NCBI GenBank assembly: GCA_027943245.1
Contig: JANDJZ010000210.1
Span: forward strand, 1-64,000
DNA: 64,000 nt
Reading direction: 5' to 3'
Source of the DNA: Acanthamoeba sp. SK_2022b
Taxonomy: Eukaryota > Discosea > Longamoebia > Acanthamoebidae
The position numbers were made by a program, and so were the translations under genes. Below, one piece after another: positions 43,873-55,800 of the stretch. Numbering within the stretch: position 1 is the stretch's first letter; each line of letters starts with the position of its first letter. A model generated the notes under the pieces. That model was not told the DNA's origin and did not search any database. It saw only the letters and a list, made by a program, of their open reading frames with translations.

Positions 43873-44368
43873 ATGGCCGACCTCTCACAACTCGAACGAA
43901 AGCTACACAGTTGCCAAGTACTGCTCTGGTACGCCCTCATGCAGCCAGGCGCTCGAGAGCAACACAAACTCACGTTGGAGCAGGCTCAAGCGGTCCTATG
44001 CAGTCGATGGGGAGGTTGATGCAGTAGATGGCCTACCCTGTATCAGCAAAGGCAGCGTGTACGCGGCCTATTTGGAGATGTGCCATACGGAGGGATGGCC
44101 TACATTGTTCACGCGAGCCGTGGTGGGTAAGATGGTCAAACGCGCCTTCCCTCTCGTCCGCACCAAAAGATATGGACCACGGGGTCAGGTCGTCCAACAC
44201 TACACCGGGCTTTACCAGCTCCGCAAGCACGAGTTTCATCAGCCGAGCGAAGAAGTGAGGCCGAATTCTCACTACACAACGAGCCCAGAGCTTTGCCCTG
44301 AGTGCCACAGGCTGGCCCCTGATACACTTGATGGCATGGCTCCCGTACCATTACTGCAGCATCGGTGA
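43873..44368 (+). CDS. RFX-like winged-helix DNA-binding protein B
   Basis: Exons 43873-43928 (56 nt) and 43984-44368 sum to 147 codons. Exon 1 is MADLSQLERKLHSCQVLLW, again with TG|G split. The domain then reads LKRSYAVDGEVD, ISKGSVYAAYLEMCHTEGWP, TLFTRAVVGKMVKRAFPLVR and TKRYGPRGQVVQHYTGLYQL. The protein stops only about 45 residues later, so it is little more than a DNA-binding domain (146 residues). It may act by competing for sites with the longer paralogs C and D (inference). It is convergent with a GST gene 45 bp away. Confidence 0.8.
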
Positions 44369-44413
44369 ACAGACCAACGGGAAGACTTGGCGGAATAGAC
44401 AAGATGCTTTTAT

Positions 44414-45218
44414 TTACTCCTTCTTGGCGTAGACGTCGCGGGCGAGGTAGGCCTTGATGCGCTCACGGGCAGCGATGCCTTCGTAGTAGGACTTAATGGT
44501 GGGGTATCTCTCCATCACCTCCTTGCTGCCCTCCACGCGAGCGTAGATAAGGCCCAGCGTGGTCCACAGGCTCACATCAGCATAGCTCAGCTGCATCGGT
44601 CAGGAATACGTCAGCACATACAGTTACGTAAGGAAGAGTTGCTGGCGGGAGAGGCGCACCTTGGAGCCCACGAGGAAGCCGGTGTTGCCATTCTGCTCGA
44701 GGAGCTTGGCGAAGATGGCCAGCTGGGCAGGAAGGTACTCGTTCAGCAGCTGAGCGATGGCCGCGGCCTTCTGGTCCTCGGGAGTGCGGAAGGCGACCTG
44801 GATCAAGCGGGTCCTGAGGTCGATCACGCCCTCGGCCGCCTGGTCAATGAGCGCAGCTTCGTTGGCGCTGTCGCCGTTGTAGCCATGCTGGCGAGCCAGA
44901 TGGCGGAGGATGGCGGCGCTCTGCGCGAGCTTCAGGCCCGAGGGCTCATCATAGATGGGCAGCTGTCCGAACGGAGCCTTACCTATGCCCGCTTGGTAAG
45001 TAAACTATCTCACTGACTGCAGTGCGCTGGCACTGACCGTGAAGGGAGAAGGGGGCAGTACCAGCGGCCTGGTACTGGGGCTTGGACTCAGCCCAGTTAG
45101 TGAGAGCGACGAAGTCGTAGTCCACACCAGCGTCCTCAAGGAGGATTCGGGGGGCTTCGCCGAGGCCGGCAAGAGAGAAGTAAGTGAGGGTGGGCTTGGT
45201 CACGGTCGAGCTGGCCAT
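44414..45218 (-). CDS. Glutathione S-transferase
   Basis: A cytosolic GST, conjugating glutathione to electrophiles. The thioredoxin-like N-domain starts at the ATG at 45218: LTYFSLAGLGEAPRILLEDA, with the Tyr of TYFSLAG as the likely catalytic residue, then LPIYDEPSGLKLAQSAAILR containing the glutathione-binding Gln-Ser. The helical C-domain has IDLRTRLIQVAFRTPED and the end QLSYADVSLWTTLGLIYARV, which carries the conserved N-capping Asp. The splice QAAAGIGKAPFGQLP, reached by removing a GTACTG...CAAG intron, restores the family's APFGQLP turn. There are about three exons. The sigma- or alpha/mu/pi-type group is likely; the class is not resolved. Confidence 0.87.
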
Positions 45219-45834
45219 TTGTGTTGTTTTTGTGTGTGCGTATGTGTCTGCGTGTGCTTGATATGGTGGGATCAGGCACCATTTTATACCAGGCATCGGC
45301 GCGGAACTGCAAGAATTCTCCGATAACGGCGATAGCGTTCAATATTGCGGCATGTTGCGCAGCTTGCCATTGGTCACGTCGCATTTCTCATTATGGCGAA
45401 CAACATCAATGACCCGATAGCGGCGTTACGTCAGTCCATCCCGTTTTGGGTTGTGTCATCAAACTATGCGCCAGACACAGGCCTCCTCCTGTCGACGAGT
45501 GGAGCGCTACGGAGAGCTGCGCACGACGGCGTGGGGGCAACAACGGCGCACAGCACCACGCCGACCGCGTACCGCCGACGGTGATTCGAGAATGCCACCA
45601 CGCTCTCTCCGGCGGCCACCGCCGTGCGCGGCGGCTTGGCAGCTTGCTCCTCCTGTGCCGCAGCTTGCTGTGGTTGGCTATTTTATTTATATATCAAAAA
45701 TGGACCAGTGAATGCATGAATGAGTGTTATACACTGTGCGCTCTGCCCCCAGTGTGGCTGTGTGGGTGCCGAAGGTTGTGAATGGGATCGGGGATCCGGA
45801 AGCTCGGGGGCTCGGGGGAGGAGAGACTCGGTCA
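45219..45834. other. Intergenic region between GST and the kinase-arrestin gene
   Basis: 616 bp. It should contain the GST promoter and the 3' UTR of the kinase gene. The short open frames here have no coding signature. Confidence 0.5.
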
Positions 45835-46482
45835 TCAGTTCCTTCCCTTGACGACGTTGAGCGGCAGGAAGGCCTTGAGGTGTGTCGTGCCAAAGGTGGC
45901 TTTGAGGTTGAACTCCAGGGCCAGCTCGTGCTTGAGCTCGTCCGTGGACTCGGTCACCGACGTAGGGATGGTGAACGGCACGTCTGCAGCCCCAGCACCA
46001 ACGCGTGCGTTGTGTCAGGCACACGTCCCGTTGCACCACACCCCCCAGACAGCCAAGAGAAAGTTGTGTGTTGTGTGGCCTCATACTCTTCTCGATCTGG
46101 GTGTTGGCCTTGACGGGGAAGGTGCCGTCGCTCACGTCGTTCTGCTTGGAGCGCGTCACCTTGATCTTCTTGCCCATCTGGTGCGTTTCTTGTACGAATA
46201 TTCGGCAGCTCTTGAGGTCCTTCGACGACTGGTTGTTGATTTTGACTGGGAGACAGCGAGGCGTGAGCCCAACTACGTCGACAAAAAAACGTCAAAGCCA
46301 AACAGAGAGGTAAACATTTACCGGTGATGAACAGGTCGGCGCCGGCGCGCCAGGCGGGCTTCTTGGGGATGGCGCACTGGATGTGCACGAACTCTGGCTT
46401 CCGGAACGCACGCTTGATGGTCTTGGTGATCTCCGTGATCTCCTGGCCTCGCGCGATGTAACTAAACACTCGCAATCTCCGT

Positions 46483-46538
<56 letters not shown>

Positions 46539-46842
46539 CGCAACAGCGGAAGGGCGGGACAGACCTGGTGGTTTCGATGGTCTCTTCGTCCTCCTCTTCG
46601 TTGTCGTCCGAGTCCTCCTGTTGCCTCGCGACGGGCTCGTCGGCGTAGTCGACGGTGTCGTCCACGTCCTGACCGTCGTCGCCCTCCTCCTTGGGCATGG
46701 TCTCCAGGAGGGCCTTGAGTCGCTTGGCCACCTCCTTGAACTCCGGTCGCTTGGGCGGCTCGAACGCCGCGCAGTCACAGAGTAGCTTCCACAGAGGCTC
46801 GGGCGTGTCCTGCGATCGCAGTCGATCGTCAGCATGCATGTG

Positions 46843-46909
<67 letters not shown>

Positions 46910-48292
46910 GTCGCGTACGGGGGGGATGGTCTGCTTCATCTTGACGGCGTCCCAGGCGTAGGCGTCCTTGAGCTTGCGCGGCGGCGGCTTGTCCCGCACC
47001 AGGAGCTCGTAGAGCACCATGGCGTAGGAGAACACGTCGGCGGATCGGTCGTAGGGGTCCTGCATGGCCACCTCGGGCGCCATCCACTCGTTCGTGCCCA
47101 CTGCATGCAGAGAAACACACGAGCGCGCGAATGCGGAGTGGAAAGAGGAAGTGATGGGGCGGGAGCGGAGAGCGAGAGGTGAGGGCCACGCCAGGTGAAT
47201 CGAATTGAAGTGGAGTAGCGGAGGAGTGGTGTAGTGAACGAGTGAATACGGAGAGGTGGAGGGAGACGAGCGATACATACGAACTGACGTAGTACGCGGG
47301 GAAGAGAGAGAGAGAAAGGAAGAGACACCACAAGAGGAAGGAGAAGAGGAGAACGACATAAGAAGTGGCGGCGGCGGCAGCGGCGAAGACTTCGAATTTG
47401 GACGCAGAAGAGAAAGAAGAGAGAAGGGGCCACGGCGTGGATGGGGAAGGCGAGAGAGGGAGAGGGAGAAAGAGGGAGAAAGGAAAACTCGTTACCGGTA
47501 GTGATGTACTGGTCCTTCTGGGTGGGCGAAGTACGCGCCAGACCGAAATCGCACACCTTGATGCGACCGTTGCCTCCGATCTGGACACCAATTTCAATAA
47601 ACATGAGGAAAAATTAAAACCAGACCGAGAACTTGAGCTGCTACGAGGTCCAAACCAATGCTTCCCAGCCCGGGAGCAAAGCGTACCAACAAATTGGGAG
47701 ATTTGAGATCTCTGTGCATAATGTTCTTGTGATGGAGGTACGTCATTGCCAGCGCGACATCAAGGGCATATCGAACCCTGCAATTGGACAAGGACAAGTT
47801 GACATGGTTAGTCCTTAATTGCCACCTTAGGAGAGGGGAGGAGTACCTGAGGGTCCAGGAAAGGGGCACGCTCTTCTCCTTGAGCTTCTTGCGCAGGTTG
47901 CCGCCGGTGACGAACTCAGTCACGATATACACGTCGTTGTTGTCTGTGCAGATGCCCATGAGTTGCACGATGTTGGGATGCGTGAGGCCCCTGCATGTTC
48001 GAGCGGGGGTCAAAGCAAATGAATCAGAATAATCAGAAACTTGAATTAATATCACAAAAAAAGGCAAAAGCTCTAGATTGGTTTGGCAAAGGCGACGTTG
48101 GCTTTCTGCGTACGTGAGGGTATCCATCTCGCGCTCGATGTACTTTTGCATGAATTCATCATCGGTGAAGAACAGACGCTTGATGGCCACATCGAGGCCG
48201 AGGTACTTTCCTACCCACACCTCGCCGAAGTTGCCCTTGCCGATGCGCTTCTCGAGCGACAGCTCATCAAACGCGACCTTCCAACGTGCCAT
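45835..48292 (-). CDS. TKL protein kinase fused to arrestin-like C-domain
   Basis: The N-terminal domain is a tyrosine-kinase-like Ser/Thr kinase, starting [20 protein letters not shown] (ATG at 48292). All catalytic motifs are present: [18 protein letters not shown] (Lys), [25 protein letters not shown] and [29 protein letters not shown] and the [12 protein letters not shown] end of TKL kinases follow. An acidic linker ([12 protein letters not shown]) joins to an arrestin-like beta-sandwich: [72 protein letters not shown] and [15 protein letters not shown]. The stop codon is at 45835. Introns hold CA and GT runs and a purine-rich one of about 390 nt (47102-47494). Frame continuity across the linker supports one protein. 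The arrestin part may dock the kinase on a receptor or membrane (inference). Confidence 0.85.
46484..46537. repeat. (CA)n microsatellite, intronic
   Basis: The minus-strand transcript carries GT repeats, in the intron between the kinase acidic linker and the arrestin-like exon. Confidence 0.95.
46842..46907. repeat. (GT)n microsatellite, intronic
   Basis: In an intron of the kinase-arrestin gene, before the [12 protein letters not shown] exon; CA on the sense strand. Confidence 0.95.
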
Positions 48293-48463
48293 CCTCCTTC
48301 TACTACTGTCTGTTGCTTGCCTTGGTCTCAAGTTCAAACGTCTTCGCCTTGGCTCCGTTGTCGAGCTTTGGTTGTTGGGGCGCCCCAACAACCTAAATTA
48401 ATTGGCCTCATGCCGCACATTCTGTTCCCATGTTTGGTTTTGTGCACGCGGTGTGTGCACGCA

Positions 48464-49926
48464 TCACACGCTGCGGTGACTGATCCCCATAACCTCCTCT
48501 GGCCGCAGCTCCAATGGAGCTCGCTCCTCGACTCGCATGAGCATCCATTCAGCCCAGCCGAGGTCCTCCTCCCTTAGGGGCTCTTCTGACCTCGTGACCG
48601 TTGCCCACTTACGTGCACCTGTCGTCTCGCCAGGCTCCTCCATCGGTGGGGGTCGGGGCGGCAGGAAACGGTCGGCTCGCGGCTGGCCAACGCCTCGCCC
48701 GGGATCTGCTGGCTGTCGTTGACAAGGCTGCGGGGGCTGTTGGTGCTGGTATGCAGGGCAGGGCTGGCTGGCCGTGGTCTGCTGTTCGTGAGGGAGTTGC
48801 GCCGTCGCGAAGCCGGGATGTAGTCCGACCGACTGCTGCGCTCGGAGCGTGGGCTCGTACGAGTACTGCTGGTCGAAGTGGCCATACGGCTGCTGAGATC
48901 TGAGGTATTGGTCACAACTAGGAAGCTGCTGCTGAAGGCGGCGATGGTAGCTGCGCTCCGCTTCCAGCTGACGCTGCAACTCGTGCTGCCATCGTAACTG
49001 GTGGTGGTGACCAGTGTCGTACACCGAAGGAGTTACTGCCCGGACGTGCGATATCGGTGACGGCTCTGGAGGCGGATAGCAGGCCGTCTGCTGACGGCCT
49101 GGCAAAGGCCCATTCTGGCCTTGACCGGTCTCTTGAACCATCGAATCGAGAGTGGTAAGATCGGCACTGGGGGTCGTGCACGTAGGGCCTGGGCTATCCA
49201 CGGGCGTCGTGCTGCTCGACGTCGACTGCGACAAAGAATGCGCTTCTTGTGGCTGGGCCACGACTTCCTCAGCGGCTGCGTCGGCATCGCCGGCGAGATG
49301 TCGGAGACCGACCCAGTGTTGCTTTACGTTGTTGCGCGGTCCTTTGCGGCGCGTCTGGACCGAGGGGAAGGCGCGCTTGACCATTTTCCCCACGACCGGC
49401 CGCGAGAAGAGTGGAGACGTTTTGGTCGAGCGGCACATGTCGACGTAGGACTGGTAAAGCGCCTCCTTGCTGATCGTGAGCTCTGCCTCCGTATCCTCGC
49501 CGATCACACCCTCGTTGAAACTCGGCCTTACGTGCTCGAACGAGCGCCGCAGCCTGCGTGGCACGTGTACGTTTGCGTTTTGGGTAAGCCAAGATGAAAG
49601 TGTTGCTTCCTGAACGGTAGGAGGCCACCAACGCAAAAAGTGGCCCAGACCGATAGTAAAGGTGTTGGATTCAGCCGATCCAGAAGCTAGACCCGATGAT
49701 GCATCATCGGCGTGATAAACAATCAACTGAAAGGGCGAATACGGAACACCAAAGCGGTGTTGTTGCAAAAACGATCAACAAAGTCGACAAAGAGATGTTT
49801 CGAAAATAAAGATAAAGAAGTCGTTGGTCACGATGCGGAGGTGGCAACCGTTTGGCCGGGCTCGTACCAGAGGATGACCTGGCAGGTGTGTAGCTTTCGT
49901 TCGAGATGTGGCAGCTCGCTGCTCAT
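48464..49926 (-). CDS. RFX-like winged-helix DNA-binding protein C
   Basis: Exons 49926-49868 (59 nt) and 49553-48464 sum to 383 codons. Exon 1 encodes MSSELPHLERKLHTCQVILW with TG|G split at a GTACGAG donor. The domain reads LRRSFEHVRPSFNEG, LTISKEALYQSYVDMCRSTK, PLFSRPVVGKMVKRAFPSVQ and TRRKGPRNNVKQHWVGLRHL. The C-terminal about 260 residues are Gln/Pro/His-rich with a long QQ-rich region (SYHRRLQQQLPSCDQYLR), typical of transcription-activation regions (inference). The second residue differs from the MAD start of A, B and D. The intron (about 314 nt) is the longest in the family. Confidence 0.8.
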
Positions 49927-50526
49927 CTTTGGTCTACTTGTCGACCCCGCGAAAAATGATTTGTTGAAACCGAAGGATTGGTTGGATTGCCTTGTGCCTG
50001 GTGGACCTATGGTCGACGGCCACCTTGATCCTATGGTCGATGCGCGTCGTCGCGACAATAGTGAAGATTCTGCGCTCGAAGGTGGTGCAGGTCGGGCCTC
50101 TACCGGAAGACTGTCCTGCACAATGGTCGTACTACTGCTGACCGGCGTTGTGGTGAGATACGTTTAGCTCCTCACCCGGTACACCCTCGTTCTTGCGTGT
50201 TGTGGGTGAGTCAAATGCGCTCACTGCGCCTCCGCCACTCAAGAGGCGGGAATAAAGTGTAGCCGGGGGGATGTGTCTGGAACCTCGGTGAGGAGGTTGT
50301 ACCTTGCTGCTCTCGAGGCATACCGTAGCGAATTCCATGCTGTACAAGGAACGCGAAGAGCTTGCCTTCGGCTTGCTTTTGTCTGTGCTTGTCTTCCCTT
50401 ATAAGTATCTGGAATGCGGTAGCCAAGCCTCACTCTATCTGGAATGCAGGCGCACGTGGTGATTGGGTCTGGAATGTTCTGGTCACGATGGCTTTTTTTT
50501 CGAACAAACTTTTTCTATTTATGATT
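49927..50526. other. Spacer between RFX-like genes C and D
   Basis: 600 bp. No supported gene. The phrase TCTGGAAT occurs three times between 50409 and 50480, with a related copy near 50276. It should contain the promoter of C and the 3' UTR of D. Confidence 0.45.
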
Positions 50527-51809
50527 TTATATTTGTGCGTCCGCCCACGCCAGGAGCGCTTCAATGTCATCCTGGCAGTCGGTGCGGTCTCCGGTGAGGT
50601 AAAAATTGTTTGTTGTGGAAGGGCAGCCGGCCACTCCTGTGGGGGCTTGGCTGCCGCTCGCTTCACCACGGTACGTGGTCGTGATGTCAACCACCGGCGG
50701 GAGCCAGCCGTCGGTGGTAGTTGGCAATTCCTGCGACCAGTCCCACACTCCTTCCAGCGCCTCGAGTGGCAGTGGCGTCTGGAGATCTGGCACGTGTGGC
50801 TGCCCCATGGCTGCCAGGGTCGAAGGTAGAAAGGGCGCCCGGATAGCCGGTTCCGACGACCGCTCAGGCAAAGACGGCAACGACGTCCTGGGCCAGAACG
50901 CACTGGTTGAGCTTCCGTGCGACCAGGACGAAGAAGGATTCGAAGCTGAAGCCCCCCACGCTGATAGACTCGTCCGTTTCGCTTGAGAGGTTCTCGGGGT
51001 GGAGTCTCCTGCGCTGTGCCACTCGCCGGAACCGGACAACCCGGGCTTCACGTCCACGTCTGCCTCCTTGCCGTTGTTGTTCGCGCTGAAGTTGCTGACC
51101 TCGCTTTGATTAGATGTGCCACCGACGCACGGCAGGATTGGCTCGAAGCCTGTCGTCGGGCCTGTAGCGATCGGGCTGGCGCACGACCCAGCCGCAGCGT
51201 CGGCCGATGCTTCCTGGTAGTGGATGTCTTGCGTCATGTCGTCATCCTGACGAGCAGGCCTAGGGGAGCGTATGGGACGGAGGCCGATGTAGTGTTGCGT
51301 GACCTGGCCGCGCGGACCGCGCCGCTTGGTTCGGACGAGGGGGAAGGCGCGCTTGACCATCTTGCCCACCACGGCGCGCGTGAACATCGTTGGCCGACCC
51401 TCCTTGTGGCACATCTTGACGTAGGCGTCGTACACGCTGCTCTTGCTTACGCACGTGATGTGTACGGGCACTCCCTTCCCGCCGCAGTCCTCCTGCACAT
51501 CTCCCGCGGGCTTGTCGTCTCCCTCGCCGTGTCCCTCTTCGTCGGCCACCTCCTCGAAGGTTTGTTTGAGCCTGTCAACCGATCCAGACTAGATTAATTT
51601 GATGTACTGGAGAATACGTGAAAGTGACTGACAAGCACTGAGCTGGCCATCCGTGGATCCCGGACCATTCCTCCCAAGGCTGGGATTACCGCCTTCGGCC
51701 TGCCGCAGATGATCGAAGAGGAGGAGGAGGGGGGGTAAAATAGGAGAGCGTACCAAAGGATAACCTGGTAGCTGTGTAGCTTTCGCTGGAGTTGTGCAAG
51801 GTCGGCCAT
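50527..51809 (-). CDS. RFX-like winged-helix DNA-binding protein D
   Basis: Exons 51809-51754 (56 nt) and 51571-50527 sum to 367 codons. Exon 1 is MADLAQLQRKLHSYQVILW with TG|G split. Then come LKQTFEEVADEEGHGEGDDK and a Gly/Asp-rich insert, followed by SVYDAYVKMCHKEGRP, TMFTRAVVGKMVKRAFPLVR and TKRRGPRGQVTQHYIGLRPI. Its domain is closest to that of gene B (RAVVGKMVKRAFPLVRTKR is identical), although B is on the other strand 6 kb away. The C-terminal 220 residues are Ser/Pro/Thr-rich and end in a short acidic helix (CQDDIEALLAWADAQI), a plausible activation motif (inference). Confidence 0.8.
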
Positions 51810-52850
51810 GCTTAGGAAACGTTCTTCTATCCGCTTGCAGCTGGGGTTGGGTGCGTGAGGCGGGTGGGTGGGAAATGGTCTGAACTCCACGAGAGCCGAG
51901 GCAAGTAGTTACAGTGCTGGTGTGAGGTATGTGCGTCGTTGAGCGCTTGCTCTTTTGAATGCAGAGGTTTGGAGGGCCGCTAATCTAGTAGCTGCACTCT
52001 GGTCTACCTTCGAAAATCATGCACTATTACACCTGACGGCATTGTGTTTCCGCGGCCACGAACAAGGTTGACAGAAGAAGACAGATTATTCCTGGTAAGG
52101 CAAGCGCGCAACTTCGCTGCCATCTCCGTTCCGATGACCAAATGGAATGCCGTCCTGTCATACCAAGCTCAGCCGGGCACGAAGGCCATGGCTGCCGGCC
52201 AATAGAGACCTGGTAAATACGGCTGACAGAACAGGCCTGCCTTTCTTGTCGCGCGCCTGCGAGATGCAGGGGTGCTCCGCCCCGAGTAACGACGAGCAGT
52301 GGCACTGATGGTGGAATGGCCAGCAACGGCATGCTTTTCGCTGGGAGTTTTGTTTGGAATAAGCTGGCCAAGCGGATCTGGAAGCGGTAGAGTGAGTCGG
52401 GCGGAACTGGGTGTGGCCTTGGCGAATTTTTTAACGCAGTTGTTTGAATGCCTATTGGGTGTTGGCCCAACCGGCCATTGGGCCTTGAAAAGCAAAATTA
52501 TCAAAAAATAATTTCTGAGGACACTGGAACGGCTGGACAGCAAGGAATCAATCTCGCTCACTTCCACCTAGGACTCGTACGTTCTACCCATGTTCCTATG
52601 CGTAGCTTAATCAGAATGGGAATCGTTCACAATTTGTTCCTCAAAGCGCATTAAATCAATGTCCCCCCCTTAAGTAATTAATTCCTCATTAGCCACAATA
52701 TGACTTATGAGTCGTGGAAAAATAATTCTAAAATAATTCTCAAAAAAATCTGACTTCAAACAATTCAAATAATTAAAAAATAATAAATAATTCAAATAAT
52801 CAAATAATCAAAGTTGATTTCTTTTGTTTGCAGACCGAGCGACGAGAGGC
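51810..52850. other. Large gene-free region between RFX-like D and the myotubularin
   Basis: 1041 bp. The first part probably holds the promoter of D. Positions 52650-52815 are AT-rich, with AATAATTC-type repeats. TTTGTTTGCAG near 52834 looks like a 3' splice site, so an untranslated first exon of the next gene may lie here. Confidence 0.5.
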
Positions 52851-55800
52851 ATGGAGGGCGATGGGTCGGATGAGCGCGTTCTCGCGCTGATCGAGCCCTT
52901 CCTGTGCCGCGGCGAGCAGCCGGTGATGCACGCGCGCGTGGTCCGAGAGCAGGTCATGCGCGCCCTTCTGTCGCCACCGTCGGCCGCGTCCTCGCCGGCT
53001 CTGGGCCAGCTCGTTGTCACCAACTTTGCCCTCCTCTTCATCGTCGAGCGTTCCTCCTCCGCCTCCAATTCGAGCGCCATGGCACACGCCCCTTCAACTT
53101 CTTCGCGCGCACGCGCACGCGCACGCACACGCACACGCGCGCACATACGCACACACACGGCCGACGCGATGCTCACGGTGGCGCGCCTTGCAGAAACGCG
53201 ATGTGAACGACTTGTGGTGGAACAGCCTGGACCTCAAGGTGCCCCTCGGCGCCATCAGCCGGTACACAGCTCTCTCCTCTCTCTCTCTCTCTTTCTCTCG
53301 GTGTGTGTTGTGCATGTGGGCATCATCTGTCATTGCGAGAGTGAGAGGAGCCTCTTCTCACACGCACGCAGAGTCGAAGCGAAAAAGGACAAGTACGTGC
53401 GCATACACTGCAAGGACTTTCGCATGCTCCAGTTCACGATGCCCTACACCCTCGCTGATCCCACCAACACCAAGAAGCAAATGGTATCCACACAAGTCTG
53501 GTTTCTTTTGGTGTTGTTTATTATTATTATTATTGTTATTATTAATGTTTTCGAGAAGTTCTATTTATTTATTTTAATTTAATTTTGGATATAAAGTAAA
53601 TTGACTCGCTCACTCGTGTTCGCTGTCCGCACACTTTTGGTAGGAGCTGACGATGCGCAAGATCGAGAGCACGCTGCGCATGTTCGCCTTCTCGGGCAAA
53701 CTCAAGAACCTCTTCGCCTTTAGTCACGCGCTCTCCACAAAGCACTGCACCAACGGTACACCGCTCGTGTGTACATGCCGTGTCTTGTGTCTTGTAAAGC
53801 TTACGTCTCGTGATGGTGGGGCTCATCTAGGCTGGGAGCGGGCCAACGTAAAGAGGGATCTACAGCGGCTGGGCCTCCCCACGGAAAAGTGGCGAATCTC
53901 CGAAGCCAACCATGCCTACCTCATTTGCCCCACCTACCCCTCGGTGTTTGCCGTCCCGGCCAACGTCAACGACATGACCCTGCACAAGGTGCGGGTGACC
54001 CGCTAGACTTGCTACTTGAAATCTCAAATTTGAAACGGCGATAGCCATTTTCATCATGGATTCTTCAAATTTTATTACTTACTATCCGCTACGCTTTGCG
54101 CTGCCGCAGGTGGGCGCGTTCAGGAGCAAGGGCCGCATCCCGATCCTGTCGTGGATCCACCCCAAGAACGAGGCCACCATCACGCGAGCCGCACAGCCGC
54201 TGGTGGGCATCGGCGGCAGCCGTTCCACCGAAGACGAGCACCTCCTCAAGGAGATCATTCGCGCCACCCCTTCCGTGCGTCCTCCCCTTCACCTCTCCTT
54301 CTTTTCTCTATGCAGTCTCTTCTTCGTCATTTTCACCGCTCGCTCAACGACGAGCAACTCCCACACTAGTCTGCGTTGGTGATCATGGACGCGCGGCCCA
54401 AGGTCAACGCCGCCGCGAACAAGGCCAGGGGCGCCGGCTACGAGACCATGTCTCACTACGCCGGCGAGATCAGCGGGATGTCGGAGGACTCCATCGCGGG
54501 TGCCTGCCTCCTCCAAGCCGTGGCTGTGTCATCCTTTTTAAATCATTGTTATTGTTATTATAATTTCCATTTCTATTTTCTATTTGTAATCATATTTATT
54601 ACTGATGATGTCGTGTGCTGTGGCAACTGGTGTTTGTAGCGGTGGCCGAGGTGGAGGGGCTCGAGGGCGGGATTGGGCAGAGCGGCGCGCTGGAGTTCCT
54701 GGGAATCGATAATATTCACGTCATGCGAGACAGCGAGAAGAAGCTGAAGGAGATCTGCAATCACCTCAGCATGCAGGACAAGGGTTGGCTCACCGCCCTC
54801 GACAACTCGCGATGGCTCGATTTCGTTTCGCTGTTGCTGGCCTGCACCCGCCGTATGGTGCTCACCATCGAAGCCGGCATCTCCATTTTCACGCACTGCT
54901 CCGGTTCGCCCTCCCGATAATTTTCTACTATTTTATTCGTTTAAGCTTTTAATCTTTTAATCTTTTTTTCCCCCAATTAATTAGGCGCCTACTAATTTTT
55001 TTCTGCTCGTTATGAATGTTCAACAGACGGCTGGGACCGCACGTCGCAGCTGTCAGCGCTGGCCATGCTCTGTCTCGATCCATACTACCGCACCATCGAA
55101 GGTGCTCCCCCCCCCACATCTCTTCACCATTCTGATCGGCTTACCCGTGGGACTCACGCCGGCTCGGCCGCGCACCTCCCCCAGGTTTCGCTACTTTGAT
55201 CGAGCGCGAGTGGCTCGCGGCCGGCCACAAGTTTCAACAGCGGGTTCGTGGGCCTTTGTCTTGTTGTTCCACGAAACCGAAACTCTTACTGACGCTCGCC
55301 GCACATGAACACGCGCGCGCGAGTAGTACGGGCACGGCGACAAGCACCACGACGACAGCAATCGGTCGCCCATCTTCCCGCAGTTCATCGACTGCGTCCA
55401 TCAGCTGCTTCACCAGTACCCGACATGTGTGCCTCCCTCCCCCCGTTCCCCTTGGCCCGCGTACAAGAGAGCGGTCGGCGTCTCACATCACACCACCGCA
55501 GGCTTTGAATTCAACGAAGAATTCCTCGTGACGGTATTGGACGCGCTCTATTCGTGCCAGTATGGCACGTTCCTATGCAACTCCGAGAAGGAACGGTTCG
55601 TAGCGCGCGCGCACACGCACACGCACCGCACACGCACACAGACACAACACGTGTGCGATGTCGTGGAGTCTTATGTGCTCTGTCGCGCGCGCGCTCTCTC
55701 TCTCTCTCTTCGGACACACAGACGCGAAGCTGAGCTCTTGTCAAAGACCGTGTCCTTGTGGAGCTACACGGACAAGCACAGGGACAGGTTCGCCTCTCGG

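Noticed and set aside
42295..44368. RFX-like domains as homeobox, Myb or HTH transposase
   Set aside because: The W-L start, LY-x2-Y-x3-C helix, RR-x-G turn and Y-x-G end follow RFX spacing. No transposase DDE/DDD motif or inverted repeats surround the genes.
45835..46475. Independent Vps26/arrestin gene downstream of the kinase
   Set aside because: No start codon with upstream features separates it. The frame joins the kinase acidic linker by one intron, so I treat it as a fusion, but a separate transcript cannot be excluded.
46482..47597. 371-codon frame on the minus strand through the kinase region
   Set aside because: It runs through the introns in another frame from the kinase exons ([15 protein letters not shown] is in a different register) and includes a CA repeat. 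It is low-complexity Ser/Leu/Arg.
52027..52567. Frames on both strands between the RFX-like gene D and the myotubularin
   Set aside because: Short, overlapping in all frames, no start or splice context, and no similarity to exon 1 of the RFX-like family.
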